From: Portulaca oleracea
Lineage: Eukaryota > Streptophyta > Magnoliopsida > Caryophyllales > Portulacaceae
Assembly (NCBI GenBank): GCA_029582165.1
Contig: CM055888.1
Span: 35,326,908 to 35,390,907, forward strand
DNA: 64,000 nt
Direction: 5' to 3'
The translations under genes were made by a program, and so were the position numbers. How positions within the stretch are numbered: position 1 is the stretch's first letter; every line of letters begins with the position of its first letter. This document shows positions 45,300 to 56,345 of this stretch, piece by piece. The notes under the pieces were generated by a model. That model saw only the letters and a program-made list of their open reading frames with translations. It was not told where the DNA came from and did not search any database.

Positions 45300-46520
45300 T
45301 TTTAGAGTCGATCTTAGTTTAGAGGTTTTGTTCTAGTCCATATAAAATTCATTGGGTTGAGAAAATGATTATTCATTAATTAGAATAATTAACCCCGAAA
45401 AGCATCATGGTTAGCCCAAGTGGAAGGGCCCATTTATGCTTGAAGGATGATTATTTTAATTAATAAATAAAAATCGACTAACCTTTGATGATATTATATG
45501 GCCCTTTACGAAATTCTCTTAACGAAGGTCCAAAAAAATTAATTAAAGAGTCTAACAAAGTTAATAGATAGCGTTTTAAATTGCATAATAGTCACTAAGC
45601 TCGAGTAAATTAATTTGTCGATTTAACTAATAAATCCATCATATTCATGGTCGGCCCGTTGGTAGGCCCAACCATTTTGGATTTGTCAATTAAGCCCACA
45701 AATTAATTATAACTCGCTTATTGTTGACTTTATTCAGTCCTTTACAATATCCATTTTCCTTGAGTAAATAAATAAATAAAGCATGTTGTATATGTGTCTA
45801 TATGTTGGGTCTTTAATAGAGTCGGACCTAATTTTGAGATATTGTTTTAGTCCGCGTAATAATCTTTGGGTTGAGAAGAAATAAATTTATAAACTTGATT
45901 AATTAACCATTAAATGTTACGGTCGGCCCGATAGTGAGGCCCATTCATTTTAAAGGTCAATTATCCTTGTTTATCAATTCATTTTAACTAATCTTTGATG
46001 ATTTTATTCGGCCCTTCTCAATATTCTCTTACTCATGATCCAAAGAAAATTGATTAATAATCAAACAAAGTCAGTGTGAGTTGTTCTAGCCCACGTAATA
46101 GTCTCAAGATTAGAGAAAATAAATTTATAAACTTGATCACCAAGTCTAACAAATCCATGGCCGGCCCGTTGTTAAGCCCATCCATGGTGGAATTAATAAT
46201 TGAGTTTATAGTTCTGTTTTAACTCGCCTTTTGACGGCTTTATTCGGTCCTTTACAACATCCAGTTTCCTTGAGTTAAATAAATAAAATGTGTTGGGTCA
46301 CAATAAAAAAGGGAGTGTCAGTCTTGTCGAGCATTATTCTAGTCCGCATAATAGCCAATAAAGCTCGAGTTGTCTGAGTTGTTGGGCCAAGTTACAGATT
46401 CTCCTTAAAACGGTCGGCCTGTGGATTAGGCCCATCCGAATTGAGAAACAGTGACTTCTGCTTTCCAACTTATGTCGACTCGCTATATTTGACTTTATCC
46501 GGCCCTTTATAATGCTCTTG
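45300..46520 (+). repeat. ~250-bp degenerate tandem repeats in D
   Basis: The GGTCGGCCCGTTG...CTCGC segment recurs near 45651, 45923, 46160 and 46400; fewer copies occur in C. Confidence 0.65.
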
Positions 46521-46559
46521 GTGTAAAACTTGTTGTTGTTGGTTATGACCCGCAAACAT

Positions 46560-47540
46560 GTTGTTTCCTGAATCAGTATATAGGTGTCTTATAATGGTCC
46601 TGGATGAGTCTTGGTTTCAGAGTCTACATGTAAATGTCTTTCAGGCCTTAGAAAGCCTCATACAAGGTCGTGTCATATGTGAGTCTTTTCTTAAGTCAAT
46701 ATGTGTGTTTTGTTTTTGGAAGTCTAAACCCGGGTCATGGGTGAGTCTTTGGTCTAGGTCATAAGTGAGTCTTTTCCCAGGTTAATGTGTGTTTGTCTCT
46801 TTTAGAAAGTCCAGTGTAAACCCAGGTCATGGGTGAGTCTTTGGTTTAGAGTCAGGATATGAATGTCTTTTTCTTTAGATAGTATCATATAAGGTCTAGG
46901 ATGAATCTTTGTGTTTGTGTCTGCATGTAGGTGCCTTGCATTCTTTAGAAAGTATCATATGAGGTCTAAGATGAGTCTTCGCATTAATGTCTGCATATAA
47001 GTGTCTTGCATTCTTTAGAGGGTCTCATACAGGTTCCCATGTCATGGGTAAGTCCTTTTCAGAGTCAACATATGAATGTCCTGCATTATAGAAGTCTCCT
47101 ATAGGGTCTAAGACGTGCAAACCCATGTCATGGGTCAGTCGTTGTGTCATTTCTCGAGTTAGCGTGCAAGTGTATTTCATTCTTAGGAATTCTCATATAA
47201 GGTCTAAGTCATAGGAAAATCTGTGTCTATAGTCATCATGTAAATATTTGTCTTTTTTAGAAGCCTAAGGTAAACCCATGTCATAAGTTAGGATTTTCGG
47301 GTCAGCATATAGGCATTTGCACTTTAGGAAATCCCATATAGAATTTAAGACATGTAGACCTATGTCGTAAGAAAGTCTTTTCCTTAAGTCAGCATGTAGA
47401 GGTCTTGCATCTCATGTAGATCAGTTAGCACGTTCAAACCCATGTCCTAGGTGAGTATCTCCTGAGTCAGCATATAGGCGTTTTTCATTTTAGGAAGTCC
47501 ATATAGGTCATTTAGGTCATGCATGCATTGGGATGAGTAT
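46560..47540 (+). repeat. ~105-bp repeats with CCCATGTCATGGGT motif in D
   Basis: About nine units; many read ACCCATGTCATGGGTGAGTC or near it. Confidence 0.7.
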
Positions 47541-48092
47541 TTCTTCATTTGTCTAGTGTCAAGGTAAAGGCCTGAGCTAACCATAAAGGGAATATTAGGA
47601 TTACGGGAAATTCTGCAACTACCATAGATCACGAGGGAAAACATGGAGAATTGTTAGACTTTGGAGCACATGATCCATTCAGGGAAACTGCCCCCACTGG
47701 AAGTAGCACAGAGGACCAGACATAACATGGATTCCCCATACGAGGACAAGAAGGACACATCATCAAAGGAGCTTTAGAAGTAGCTACAGTTCTGGTTGTC
47801 AAGCATTTTATGCGCAGAGTCTGTTAGAGTCATGTCTTCATTCATTTCTTGAATTCGGTTGTGTTTGTTGCTTTTTGATCAAACAAAATTTCGTGCTTGT
47901 GTTTTTTACTTGAGTTGAAAAGTTCTCTCATCTATCCATCATCCGTACAAACCAAGTCTGATAAATTCATCTTCTCTTATCCTTCCATCTTTGTCATATA
48001 CCTCGTTTTCGTCCTTCAGTTTTCTTGAATCCAGGGTTAGAGAGATGAAGTGAGAAATTCAAAAAACAAAAGAGTGAAAAACTATATAGTGT

Positions 48093-49242
48093 CCGGTTTT
48101 CAAACCTCGTTGAGGCAAGCCGGGCAAAAGGAGAGAATAAAAATTGTTGAGAGAAGTCAGCCTGCATTTTCCATCCAACAGGCTGAGCAAAAGGAGAGAA
48201 TATCATCAGGAAAGACCAAGTCCAATAGTCTCTTGAAAAGTGAACGCTCCTCAATGGAAATGTCGCAGCTTAACCAAATGTGCCGAGGACAGGGGGGCTT
48301 GAACCCAACCTTCATTTCACCATCCATATTACCCTCATCTTTTCATCCAATCTCGACTTACCACCTACCACTCACATCTTTGACCTCTCCCTCAAACCTC
48401 AACCCTTTTCAAACCCTTAACCCAATCCAAAAGGTGTGATATGACCAAAGGAGAATAGGAGTCAACCCATGAAGAAGGAATTTGAAAAGAAAAAAAAAAG
48501 AAAAAAAGAGACCTTAGCCTTGATCAACCTGGTCATTCTCCTCATGACCAATCTATATCTACCCCAAAGCCAAAAGATGTGTTGTGACTAATGTCATCAG
48601 AAAGGCGAACAGGAGTCAATCCCATGGAGAAGAAAGTAGAAAAAAAGCAAAAAAAAAAAGAAAAGTGAAAAAAAAAGGTGAAAAGAAAAAAGTGAAAGCA
48701 AAAAAAAAAAAAGAGCCAGAAAAATGGAGTTAAAAAAAAGCAAAAAAAAAAAGGGAAGTTGAGAAGGAAATGAAACAAGAAAAAGGAAGAAAGAAAGAAG
48801 AAAAAAGGGGTTAGAGGAGAATAAGAAGTGAGAACACGAAAACAAGAGTTATGCACACATCAGAAAATCTAGTCTCAAACCTTCACCTCATCATCCATAC
48901 ACCTCAGCCTTCTATATCCTTCACAAACCTTTCATCCATCCATAACCTGCATATGAACCCTCAAACCTTCATAACCATCTTTTCGAACCGTTAAGCCTTC
49001 CTCGAGGCACTATCCATCAAAGTTGCGCTTAAAGAACTATGACTGGCCTGATTCCACCTTGGATACGTAGGAAAACCTCTTTGAGGCCCGGCCGCTGCAA
49101 GGAGCATCATTTGTCCTCAAAATGTTGGTCTTTGAAAAAAAAAAAAAGAGAGGCTAGCCTGAAAACCCGTCAAGGCAGGTTAGGCAAAAGGAGAGTGAGA
49201 GAATAAGAGAGGCTAGCCTGAAAACCCGTTAGGGCAGGTTAG
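48093..49242 (+). ncRNA. four covarying stem-loops in element D
   Basis: Stems at 48093-48099/48117-48123, 48157-48164/48179-48186, 49154-49161/49176-49183 and 49213-49220/49235-49242, with the same GCAAAAGGAGAG tail as in C. The fifth copy is at 50098-50105/50119-50126. Confidence 0.55.
48484..48830 (+). repeat. A/G-rich low-complexity tract in D
   Basis: Long runs of A broken by G; similar tracts are at 21907-22025 (C) and 50018-50096 (D). Reverse-strand ORFs of Phe/Ser/Leu here are artefacts. Confidence 0.85.
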
Positions 49243-49335
49243 GCAAAAGGAGAGTAAACCATGAATTTCATCATCAACAACCCTCCATCTTCCTTCCGTC
49301 AAACTTGGACACAATTCCATATCCATGTTCCAACC

Positions 49336-49660
49336 TTTTCTCAAGAGATGATGTCTTACCACATTTGATCATCTCTTCACCCTTTCAAGACACGATCATT
49401 CTTGAGTGTCTCCCTATCTCATTCATCAATAAACTCTCATCTACCATCCATTTCAACCTTTTCTCAAGAGATGATGTCTTATCCCATTTGACTATCTCTT
49501 CACCCTTTCAAGACACGATCATTCTTGAGTGTCTCCCTATCTCATTCATCAATAAGCTCTCATCTACGTTTTCTCAAGAGATGATGTCTATCCCATTTGA
49601 CCATCTCTTCTCCAATCAAGACACGATCATTCTTAAGTGTCTCCACATCCCATCTCTTTT
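49336..49660 (+). repeat. triplicated ~109-123-bp segment in D
   Basis: TTTTCTCAAGAGATGATGTC starts at 49336, 49459 and about 49567; C has one copy near 36395. Confidence 0.85.
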
Positions 49661-50790
49661 CCCAAACACTTCCTAACCAACCCTTTCATCCCATCTCACC
49701 CTCCGAGGACTTTTCAGCTCAGTCCTTAATGCAAGTGTGAGGCTTTGTTCTTAATGCCCACTCTTCGCACACCTAAGTGTGGCTTACTTCTTAGCAAGAG
49801 CAAAAGCCGTCCACATCAGATCAGTAGCTAACTGGAAACCACATGATCATGGACAGACTCAGAAACAAGCTACTCTAAACCGGGGGCTCGTGCTACCTTT
49901 GTGACATCGTTCAAGACATAGCTTCAAAGAGGGACACTTACTCCCTATCCTACAAGGTCCTGCATCTTCAATCTCATAGAGCATCTTCAATCTCATAGAC
50001 GTCCTAATAGTGGTCTAAAAAAGAAGAGAGAGAAAAAAGAAGAAAAAAAAGAAAAGAAGAAAAAAAAAAGAGAAAAAAAAGAAAAAGAAAAGAGGGGCTA
50101 ACTTGAAAACCCTTTGGGCAAGTTAGGCAAAAGGAGAGTTTGAGACTCACTACTAAGGACTATGACTTCTCCTACTCTATGGTCCCCATGCATCATCTCG
50201 TCAATCCATATCGAAACTGGGGGCTTGTAAATCTCCAAGATGTTCTCCAAAGCAAGACAGTGTTATCAAGAGTCTACGCCAAACCGGTGGCTTGTCATAC
50301 ATTAGCATACATTTGTAAGCAATCAAGGTCATCTACATACGCATCCTTCAGGCCTGTTGCCTCCATCATTGTTCCCTGTCCCGTGGATCGAAACATTACT
50401 CATCCTGAATTTTCCTTAAATTCCCCACGAGTGGCTTTGATCCTTAGAAAGCATTGTCTTGGGGAGTTATGGTTTTAGGAAAGCATTGTCTTAGGAAAGC
50501 ATTGTCTAATAAAATCTTTGTCTAAATATAGAGTCGAGGGGTTGCCTGCATGTAGAATCAATAAAGCATCATACGTATGACCTGTCATGTCTAAGCATTA
50601 ATAGGTTTGCATTGCATCCATATGTCATGTCAGAGTCACATAGAGTTAGTTTGTCTTGCATAGAATCGGTCTGTCATGCATAAAGTCAATAGTCATGCAT
50701 TGCATGAATAGAGGTATGAAGCTTCATGTGTGTATTCTGTCTAAGCATAATAGGTTTGCATTGCATCTATAAGTCGTGTCAAGGCCTTAT

Positions 50791-51040
50791 AGAGCCAGTC
50801 TGTCATGCATTAAGTCAGTCTGTTGTGCATTGAGTCAGTCTGTAATGCATTGAGTCATTCCGTTGTGCATCAAGTCAGTCTGTCATGTATCGAGTCAATT
50901 TGTCATGCATCAAGTCAGTATGTCATGCATTAAGTCAGCCTGTTGTGCATTGAGTCAATTTGTCAAGCATCAAGTCAGTCTGTCATGTATTGAGTCAGTC
51001 TGTTGTGTATCGAGTCAGTTTGTCATACATAAAGTCTATA
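50791..51040 (+). repeat. 20-bp tandem array in D
   Basis: About twelve contiguous copies of TGCATTGAGTCAGTCTGTCA-type units in exact 20-bp register, with no indels over about 240 bp. C has only about three contiguous units (37470-37530). Confidence 0.9.
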
Positions 51041-51359
51041 GTCGTGCATGAGTGCATGAATGCTTGTGTCAAAAACGAAACAAAAAAACTGTATCGTTTG
51101 TGCAAGAGTTTAGTAGGCTAGTTGCATGCGTACCCGCATATCTGAAAATTTAAAAAAAAAACAAAAGAAAGAAGAAGAAGTAAGGAAGTGCTACATCGTT
51201 GCTCCAGAACGTAACACTGGGGGTTGTTCAAGCCCAATCAAACCGGTCCACATGGTTTCCTGTCACTGAGAGCAAGATTAGAGAAATCTCTCATCACACT
51301 CTAGATGACTTCTATCTATTGCCCGAAAATCAGTCTACCATGGACGCCGCTGACACAAT

Positions 51360-51560
51360 CATCCGCCTCGGGAAAAGCCGTTGGGCATCTTTAACATCGG
51401 GAAAATCCGATTCACCTCGTGAAAACCTGTTGGGTACCATCAACCTCGGGAAAACCCGTTGGGCACCATCAACATCAATTCGCCTTGGGAGGATCTGTTG
51501 GTCATCATTAACTACATAGGAAAAATCCGATGGGCATCATCGACACCAGGAAAGACTGGG
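51360..51560 (+). repeat. 46-52-bp repeats (CGGGAAAATCC) in D
   Basis: About four units; homologous to 38198-38500. Confidence 0.7.
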
Positions 51561-51899
51561 ACATCAACAGAAATAAAGGAGAAAGGGAGATCAGCTGCGA
51601 TCAATCTGCCAGACAAGGAGTCATCACTGACACTAGGTTGCCGCTAAAAGGCGCCATCATCATCCATCTTCCGGTTGCCACATAAAAGAGCACCGACATC
51701 ATCCACCTTCCGGCCGCCACATAAAAGAGCACCGACAGCACAGTCCAAAGCTTGTAGCCCAAGGGTTTCTAAGACTCATAATCCTCTTAGGTAAAAATCT
51801 GAACTAATAATCCATCTTACATTTCAGAAAAAACTAATACTCTGCTTTCTTGTGATTTTCAGGTCACCGCTAAAAAGGGACCATACATCATCCGGTTGC

Positions 51900-52420
51900 T
51901 ACACAAAAGAGCACCATCATTAGTGATAGTCGTCCAATGGATGCCACTTAAAGGTCTCCAATGATGTCATCAGTGACAGTCGTCCAACGGATGCCACTTA
52001 AAGGTCTCCAACGATGTCATCAGCAACAGTCATCGAACGGACGCCACTTAAAGGTCTCCGACGATGTTACCAACAACAGTCGTCCAATGGTTACCACTTA
52101 AAGGTCTCCGACGACATCATCAGCAACAGTCGCACAACGGTTGCCACCTAAAGGTTTCCGACGACATCATCAACAACAGTCGTCCAACAGTTGTCACCTA
52201 AAGGCCTCCAACGACTTCATCAGTAGCAGTCGTCCAACGATTGCCATCAAAAGGCCTCCGACGACACCACCAACATCTTTAATTGTCCAACGGTTGCCAC
52301 CTAAAGGCCTCCGACGACACCATCATCAACATCATTCGTCCAATGGTTGCCACCTAAAGGTTTCCGACGACATCATCAACATCTCCAGTCGTCTAAAGGT
52401 CTCCGACAACATGAAAGCGG
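51900..52420 (+). repeat. 50-bp tandem array in the 3' region of D
   Basis: About ten copies, several exactly 50 bp apart (for example 52141 and 52191). Confidence 0.85.
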
Positions 52421-52563
52421 CCATCTTCATTCAGGACGTCGTTGAAAGGCATCATCTTCGCAGAAGACCACCAATAGCATCCTGGTCAGAGACGTGAAGC
52501 AGTCAGCATCTCAGGCTACTTTGACCTTTGTCCTATTCGGACTCGATCAAAGTGGAGGCTCTC

Positions 52564-54418
52564 TGTAGACACCGAATTTTGTACTGGGATAAGTGTCAAA
52601 TCAGGAGCAACACGAAAAGAGGCTAGAAGGAAACCCAAGCCACTGGGTCTCCATCAATCAAAAGCTATCGGGCCAACCCACCACAAAAACCTTCATTTTC
52701 CACCATTTCCACATACATATGCCCACCATTTCGAATCCCATTTTTTCCACAAGTCTTGTTGGCCCTATTTCTTTTTATGAGAGTAAAGTACACATCATAA
52801 GCTTTCCAACGCATTTTGAATTGCCTCAATCGGAGTCCGGATGAAAGAGTTATGGTCGTTTGAAGTTACACTTAGCCAGTTTAAAACCCACGCGGGTTTT
52901 ACTAATCCCAAGCCCAAAAATCTGGCCCAGTAAGCAAATTCGGCCCATAAGACTGCCAAAACCCACGCGGGTTTTAGATGTCAGAAGCGGCTCAGATTAA
53001 AAGCGGCCCAGAAGAATTTCCGGCTTATGCGACTATAAAACCCGCTCGGGTTTTCTCTTGCCCAAGGCGCGTCGTTTTGATCAGTCCACGTCAGCGATCC
53101 GTATAAAGACTTCAAAACCCGCGCGGGTTTTCTCTTCCAAAAGATTCCGCCAATATCTTGTTCATTCCCCTTATTTTAGCCCATGTGCATTGACTTCTGC
53201 CTTGACCTTCAAAACCCGCGTGGGTTTTACGATTGCATGGCATGATCATGGGGATGTGTCCCCATGATTTCCCCTCCAAACCTCACCTCATTCACCTATA
53301 AATACCCCCCTCCATTCCATTCTTTCTTCATCATCAACTCTCAGAAACTACAACCATTATACTCAAATTCTCATCAACTGTCATCATCATACTACTAAAA
53401 CTCTCTCAAAATCCTTCCCCACCTATGTCCATACTCTCCTAAACCCACTTCTCTAATCACTCCTACACCATTATTATCCATCCATTTTATCCATAATCCA
53501 AGTCCTATCCTACCATACTCAAGTCTCCATTTCAAACAAGCGCCTCTCTAAGGGTCCGTCAAGAGAAGTCTGGTCTATCCAACGCCATACCAATACTTTA
53601 AGTGAGGTTTGAGCATCTTTCATTTCAATCATGTAATTATATTGTTTATCGCTTTGCATGTACGTTATTATGTAAAAATTTCTTTCACATTTGAATAATT
53701 CGAAATATAATTTCGTGAAATTAATTAAACTTCTCCCCGCTCTATTTCATTTTAATGTCGATTTTAGTAGAGTTTGTTTTCTAACAGGCAAATTCGAGCG
53801 TTCTTGTAATTCTCGAATTCGTAACCTTACCCCCGAATTTAGAAATCGGGTTCGTAGACCGGAGTCATTTTTATTCTTTTATGGTTTGTCGATTTCCTTA
53901 AATTGGCTGGCGACTCTTTATCACCTTTTTTTTTACAAATCCTTTTGATTATTTAAATTAATATTGCACAAAAATAATTGTAAATGATTTAATACCACTT
54001 TTTCTTATTAATCTAAGGCCAACCGAGAGAAAATGGGTCAGAAGATTAATAAAACCCTCACGGGTTTTATTAATTTTCACCCACTTTTCTCTGGGTCAAA
54101 GATGCACAGGGCCCAACCCATGGCACCAATAAACTCACGTGGGTTTTAGGGTCCCATGACGGTCCCTTTGCTTCTTCTTGGGCCCGGTTGAAATAGTGGG
54201 TCGGTATCAAAATTATTAATAAATTATTTTAGTGTAATTTCAGATATTTTAATAATATAAAAGAGTTTGTAAAATCAATGAAGTTTCATCACTCCGAAAA
54301 TGAATTTCGAAAATAAAAATATCCTTATTTAAGGATTAAGCAACCTTAGTCTGCTCCCGATCACTTAAGTAGCGTATCCGAAACAATTTCCCCTAACGGG
54401 AATTTTCCAGGTCCTACA
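52564..54418 (+). mobile_element. 3' LTR of element D (1855 bp)
   Basis: Preceded by AAAGTGGAGGCTCTC. Palindromes start at 52883, 52958, 53037, 53114 and 53211 (spacings 75, 79, 77 and 97); TATA box near 53296. The distal pair at 54051 and 54130 is 79 bp apart. Confidence 0.92.
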
Positions 54419-54423
54419 TCATG

Positions 54424-55657
54424 CAATCCCTTGATAAAAGACATGTGCATTGACCCTCCCATTGACCCCATAAAACCCGCCTGGATTTTGATCCAAGATG
54501 GCTTGATCTTTGGGGTATGTCCCCCTCTATTTTCCCTCCTAAACACTCACTCCCTCACCTATAAATACCCCCTTCATGTCACCCTCATTTCATCAACTAT
54601 CTCCGTTACTCTACTCAAACTATTCACATCAACTACCACCATTATTATCACCTAAACTCTCTCAAAATCCTATCATACATATTTCCTCTCTAATTCTCTC
54701 ATAATCCTCTTTATCATATCCATATTATCACCCATATACTACCCTTCTAAACCACTTATATCCTACCATCCAAGCCACAAATCAAGGTCATCTCAAGGGG
54801 GGAATTTCCATCTCGTTCATCACCTTTAAACAAGGTTCGTTAATCGTTCTTATTATTGTATTTCATCATGTAATCTATACTTTAATTCTCTTACTTGTAC
54901 ATTATTTTGTAAAGAAAACATCATGTTTTAATCTTGCATGATCGGAATAACAACATCGTGAAATTCATTTAACTTCTCCCCGCTCTTTTTCTTTATAAGT
55001 TTGATTTTAGTAGAGTCTGTTTTCAAACAGGCGGATTTGACAATTCTTATAATTCTCGATTTTGTAACCTTACCCCCGAACTTAGAAATCGATTTCGTAG
55101 ACCAGAGTCATCTTTTATTATTTTATGGTTTGTCGATTTCCTTAAATCGGCTGGCGACTCTTTACCATTTTATAAACCCGTTTAATTATTTAAAATGTTC
55201 GTTTTTGCATAAAAATAATTTAAAAAATGATTTAATTCATGTCCATCATTAATTCAAGGTTAGGCCCGAGAGAAATGGACTAGAAATTAATAAAACCCTT
55301 GCCGGTTTTATCAATTTCAACCCATATCTCTCTTGGCCAGGGAGGCAAGAGGCCCAGCCCAGAATTCATCAAAACCCAGGCGGGTTTTAATGGGTTCTGG
55401 TGGCCCGCTTGTTCGTCCTTGGGCCTAAATTTGATGCTTGAGTCGGGATTAAATTATTATTAAAATATTTTGTGCAATTTCGAATAATTAAATAATAAAT
55501 AACGGATTTGTAAATAAATAAAGTTTCATCATCCCGAGAACGAATTTCGAAAATAAAAATATCCTTATTTAAGGATAAAGCAACCTTAGTCGGCTCCCGA
55601 TCATTAAGTAGCGCATCCGAAACAATTTCCTAAACGGGAAATTCTCCGGGTCCTACA
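54424..55657 (+). mobile_element. 3' LTR of element C, second part
   Basis: Continues the LTR interrupted at 39629 and ends GGGTCCTACA. Palindromes at 54472, 55292 and 55371 (the last two 79 bp apart) keep the C-type core. Confidence 0.9.
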
Positions 55658-55662
55658 CACAC

Positions 55663-56345
55663 ACACATACACGTTTAATGTGACATACTCTGATAGTTAA
55701 GGCGGCTTGTAGACCAATGACACATGCCTCATATTCGGCGGCATTGTTTGTGGCGCTGGAGTCCAACTTGATGGAGATAGGGCTATGCATGCACGCCTTC
55801 AGGTGATATCAGTAGAACACCTACACCACACCCCATTTGAATAGATGTGTTGTCGAAATAAATCTCCTATGTAACATCAAGAGTAAGGAAGATTTCCTCG
55901 TTGGAGAATTCCAAGTTAGTGCTTGGAGGTTCCTACGATGTAAAGTCAGTGAGGAAATAGAATACTACTCTTCCCTTCATGTACTTCTGTGGCATAAACT
56001 TTAACCTGACTTTAGACAACATCACCACCCATTGAGCTATCCGGTTATTTATTAGAGGTTGTTCCACGATGAACTTGATGGGATTACATTCGGCCAGAAC
56101 ATAGACGGTGCATGATAGCATGTAGTGTCTTAGCTTCTTTGTAGCCCATACCAAAGCGAGTGCCATTTTCCCGATGTTGGCGTACCGACCTTTGTGCTCC
56201 AGGAACTTCTTGCTTAGATGATAAATGGCTCGCTCCTATCCTTTTACCTTCTGTGTAAACATAGCTCCCATCGCGGAGACTACCACTGTAAGGTAAAACA
56301 GAAGAGGCTTATTTTGTACCGGAGGTACGAGCACAGGAGGATACT
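55663..56345 (-). pseudogene. Ty3/gypsy RT-RNase H remnant
   Basis: Read on the minus strand, the segment starts with PPVLVPPVQNKPLLFYL, the typical RT/RNase H junction. It passes KFLEHKGRYANIGKMALALV and ATKKLRHYM (RNase H), then QKYMKGRV. Further left it encodes NNAAEYEACVIGLQAAL, a second RNase H-like motif typical of Tat-lineage pol. Stops and frameshifts (for example near 56228) break it. RT proper and integrase are missing. An element like this is the sort that could once have supplied pol to C and D, but that is inference. Its left end meets the CA-rich target of C. Confidence 0.8.

Larger units (their letters stand above)
39630..54418 (+). mobile_element. LTR element D, non-coding large retrotransposon derivative
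   Basis: Flanked by TCATG (39625-39629 and 54419-54423), inserted in C's 3' LTR. The 5' LTR is 39630-44814 (contains E) and the 3' LTR 52564-54418. The internal 7.7 kb has no gag or pol. It is colinear with C but has expanded repeat arrays. Confidence 0.92.
17304..55657 (+). mobile_element. LTR element C, non-coding large retrotransposon derivative, host to D, E, F and G
   Basis: C spans 38.4 kb in the window but only about 9.7 kb is its own DNA. It starts TGTAGACACCGG, ends GGGTCCTACA, and is flanked by CACAC (17299-17303 and 55658-55662), although the CA-rich target makes that TSD ambiguous. The PBS at 19050-19067 is of the type reported for Tat/Ogre elements. Neither internal segment (19047-22478, 36319-39087) contains gag, pol or any other credible coding region. 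It is closely related to D throughout. Mobilisation must have relied on proteins in trans. Confidence 0.88.

Noticed and set aside
48542..48856. Phe/Ser/Leu-rich minus-strand frames resembling membrane proteins
   Set aside because: Complement of an A/G-rich tract; no start context or homology.
50791..51040. CRISPR-like array
   Set aside because: Units are contiguous 20-mers without unique spacers, in plant retrotransposon DNA.
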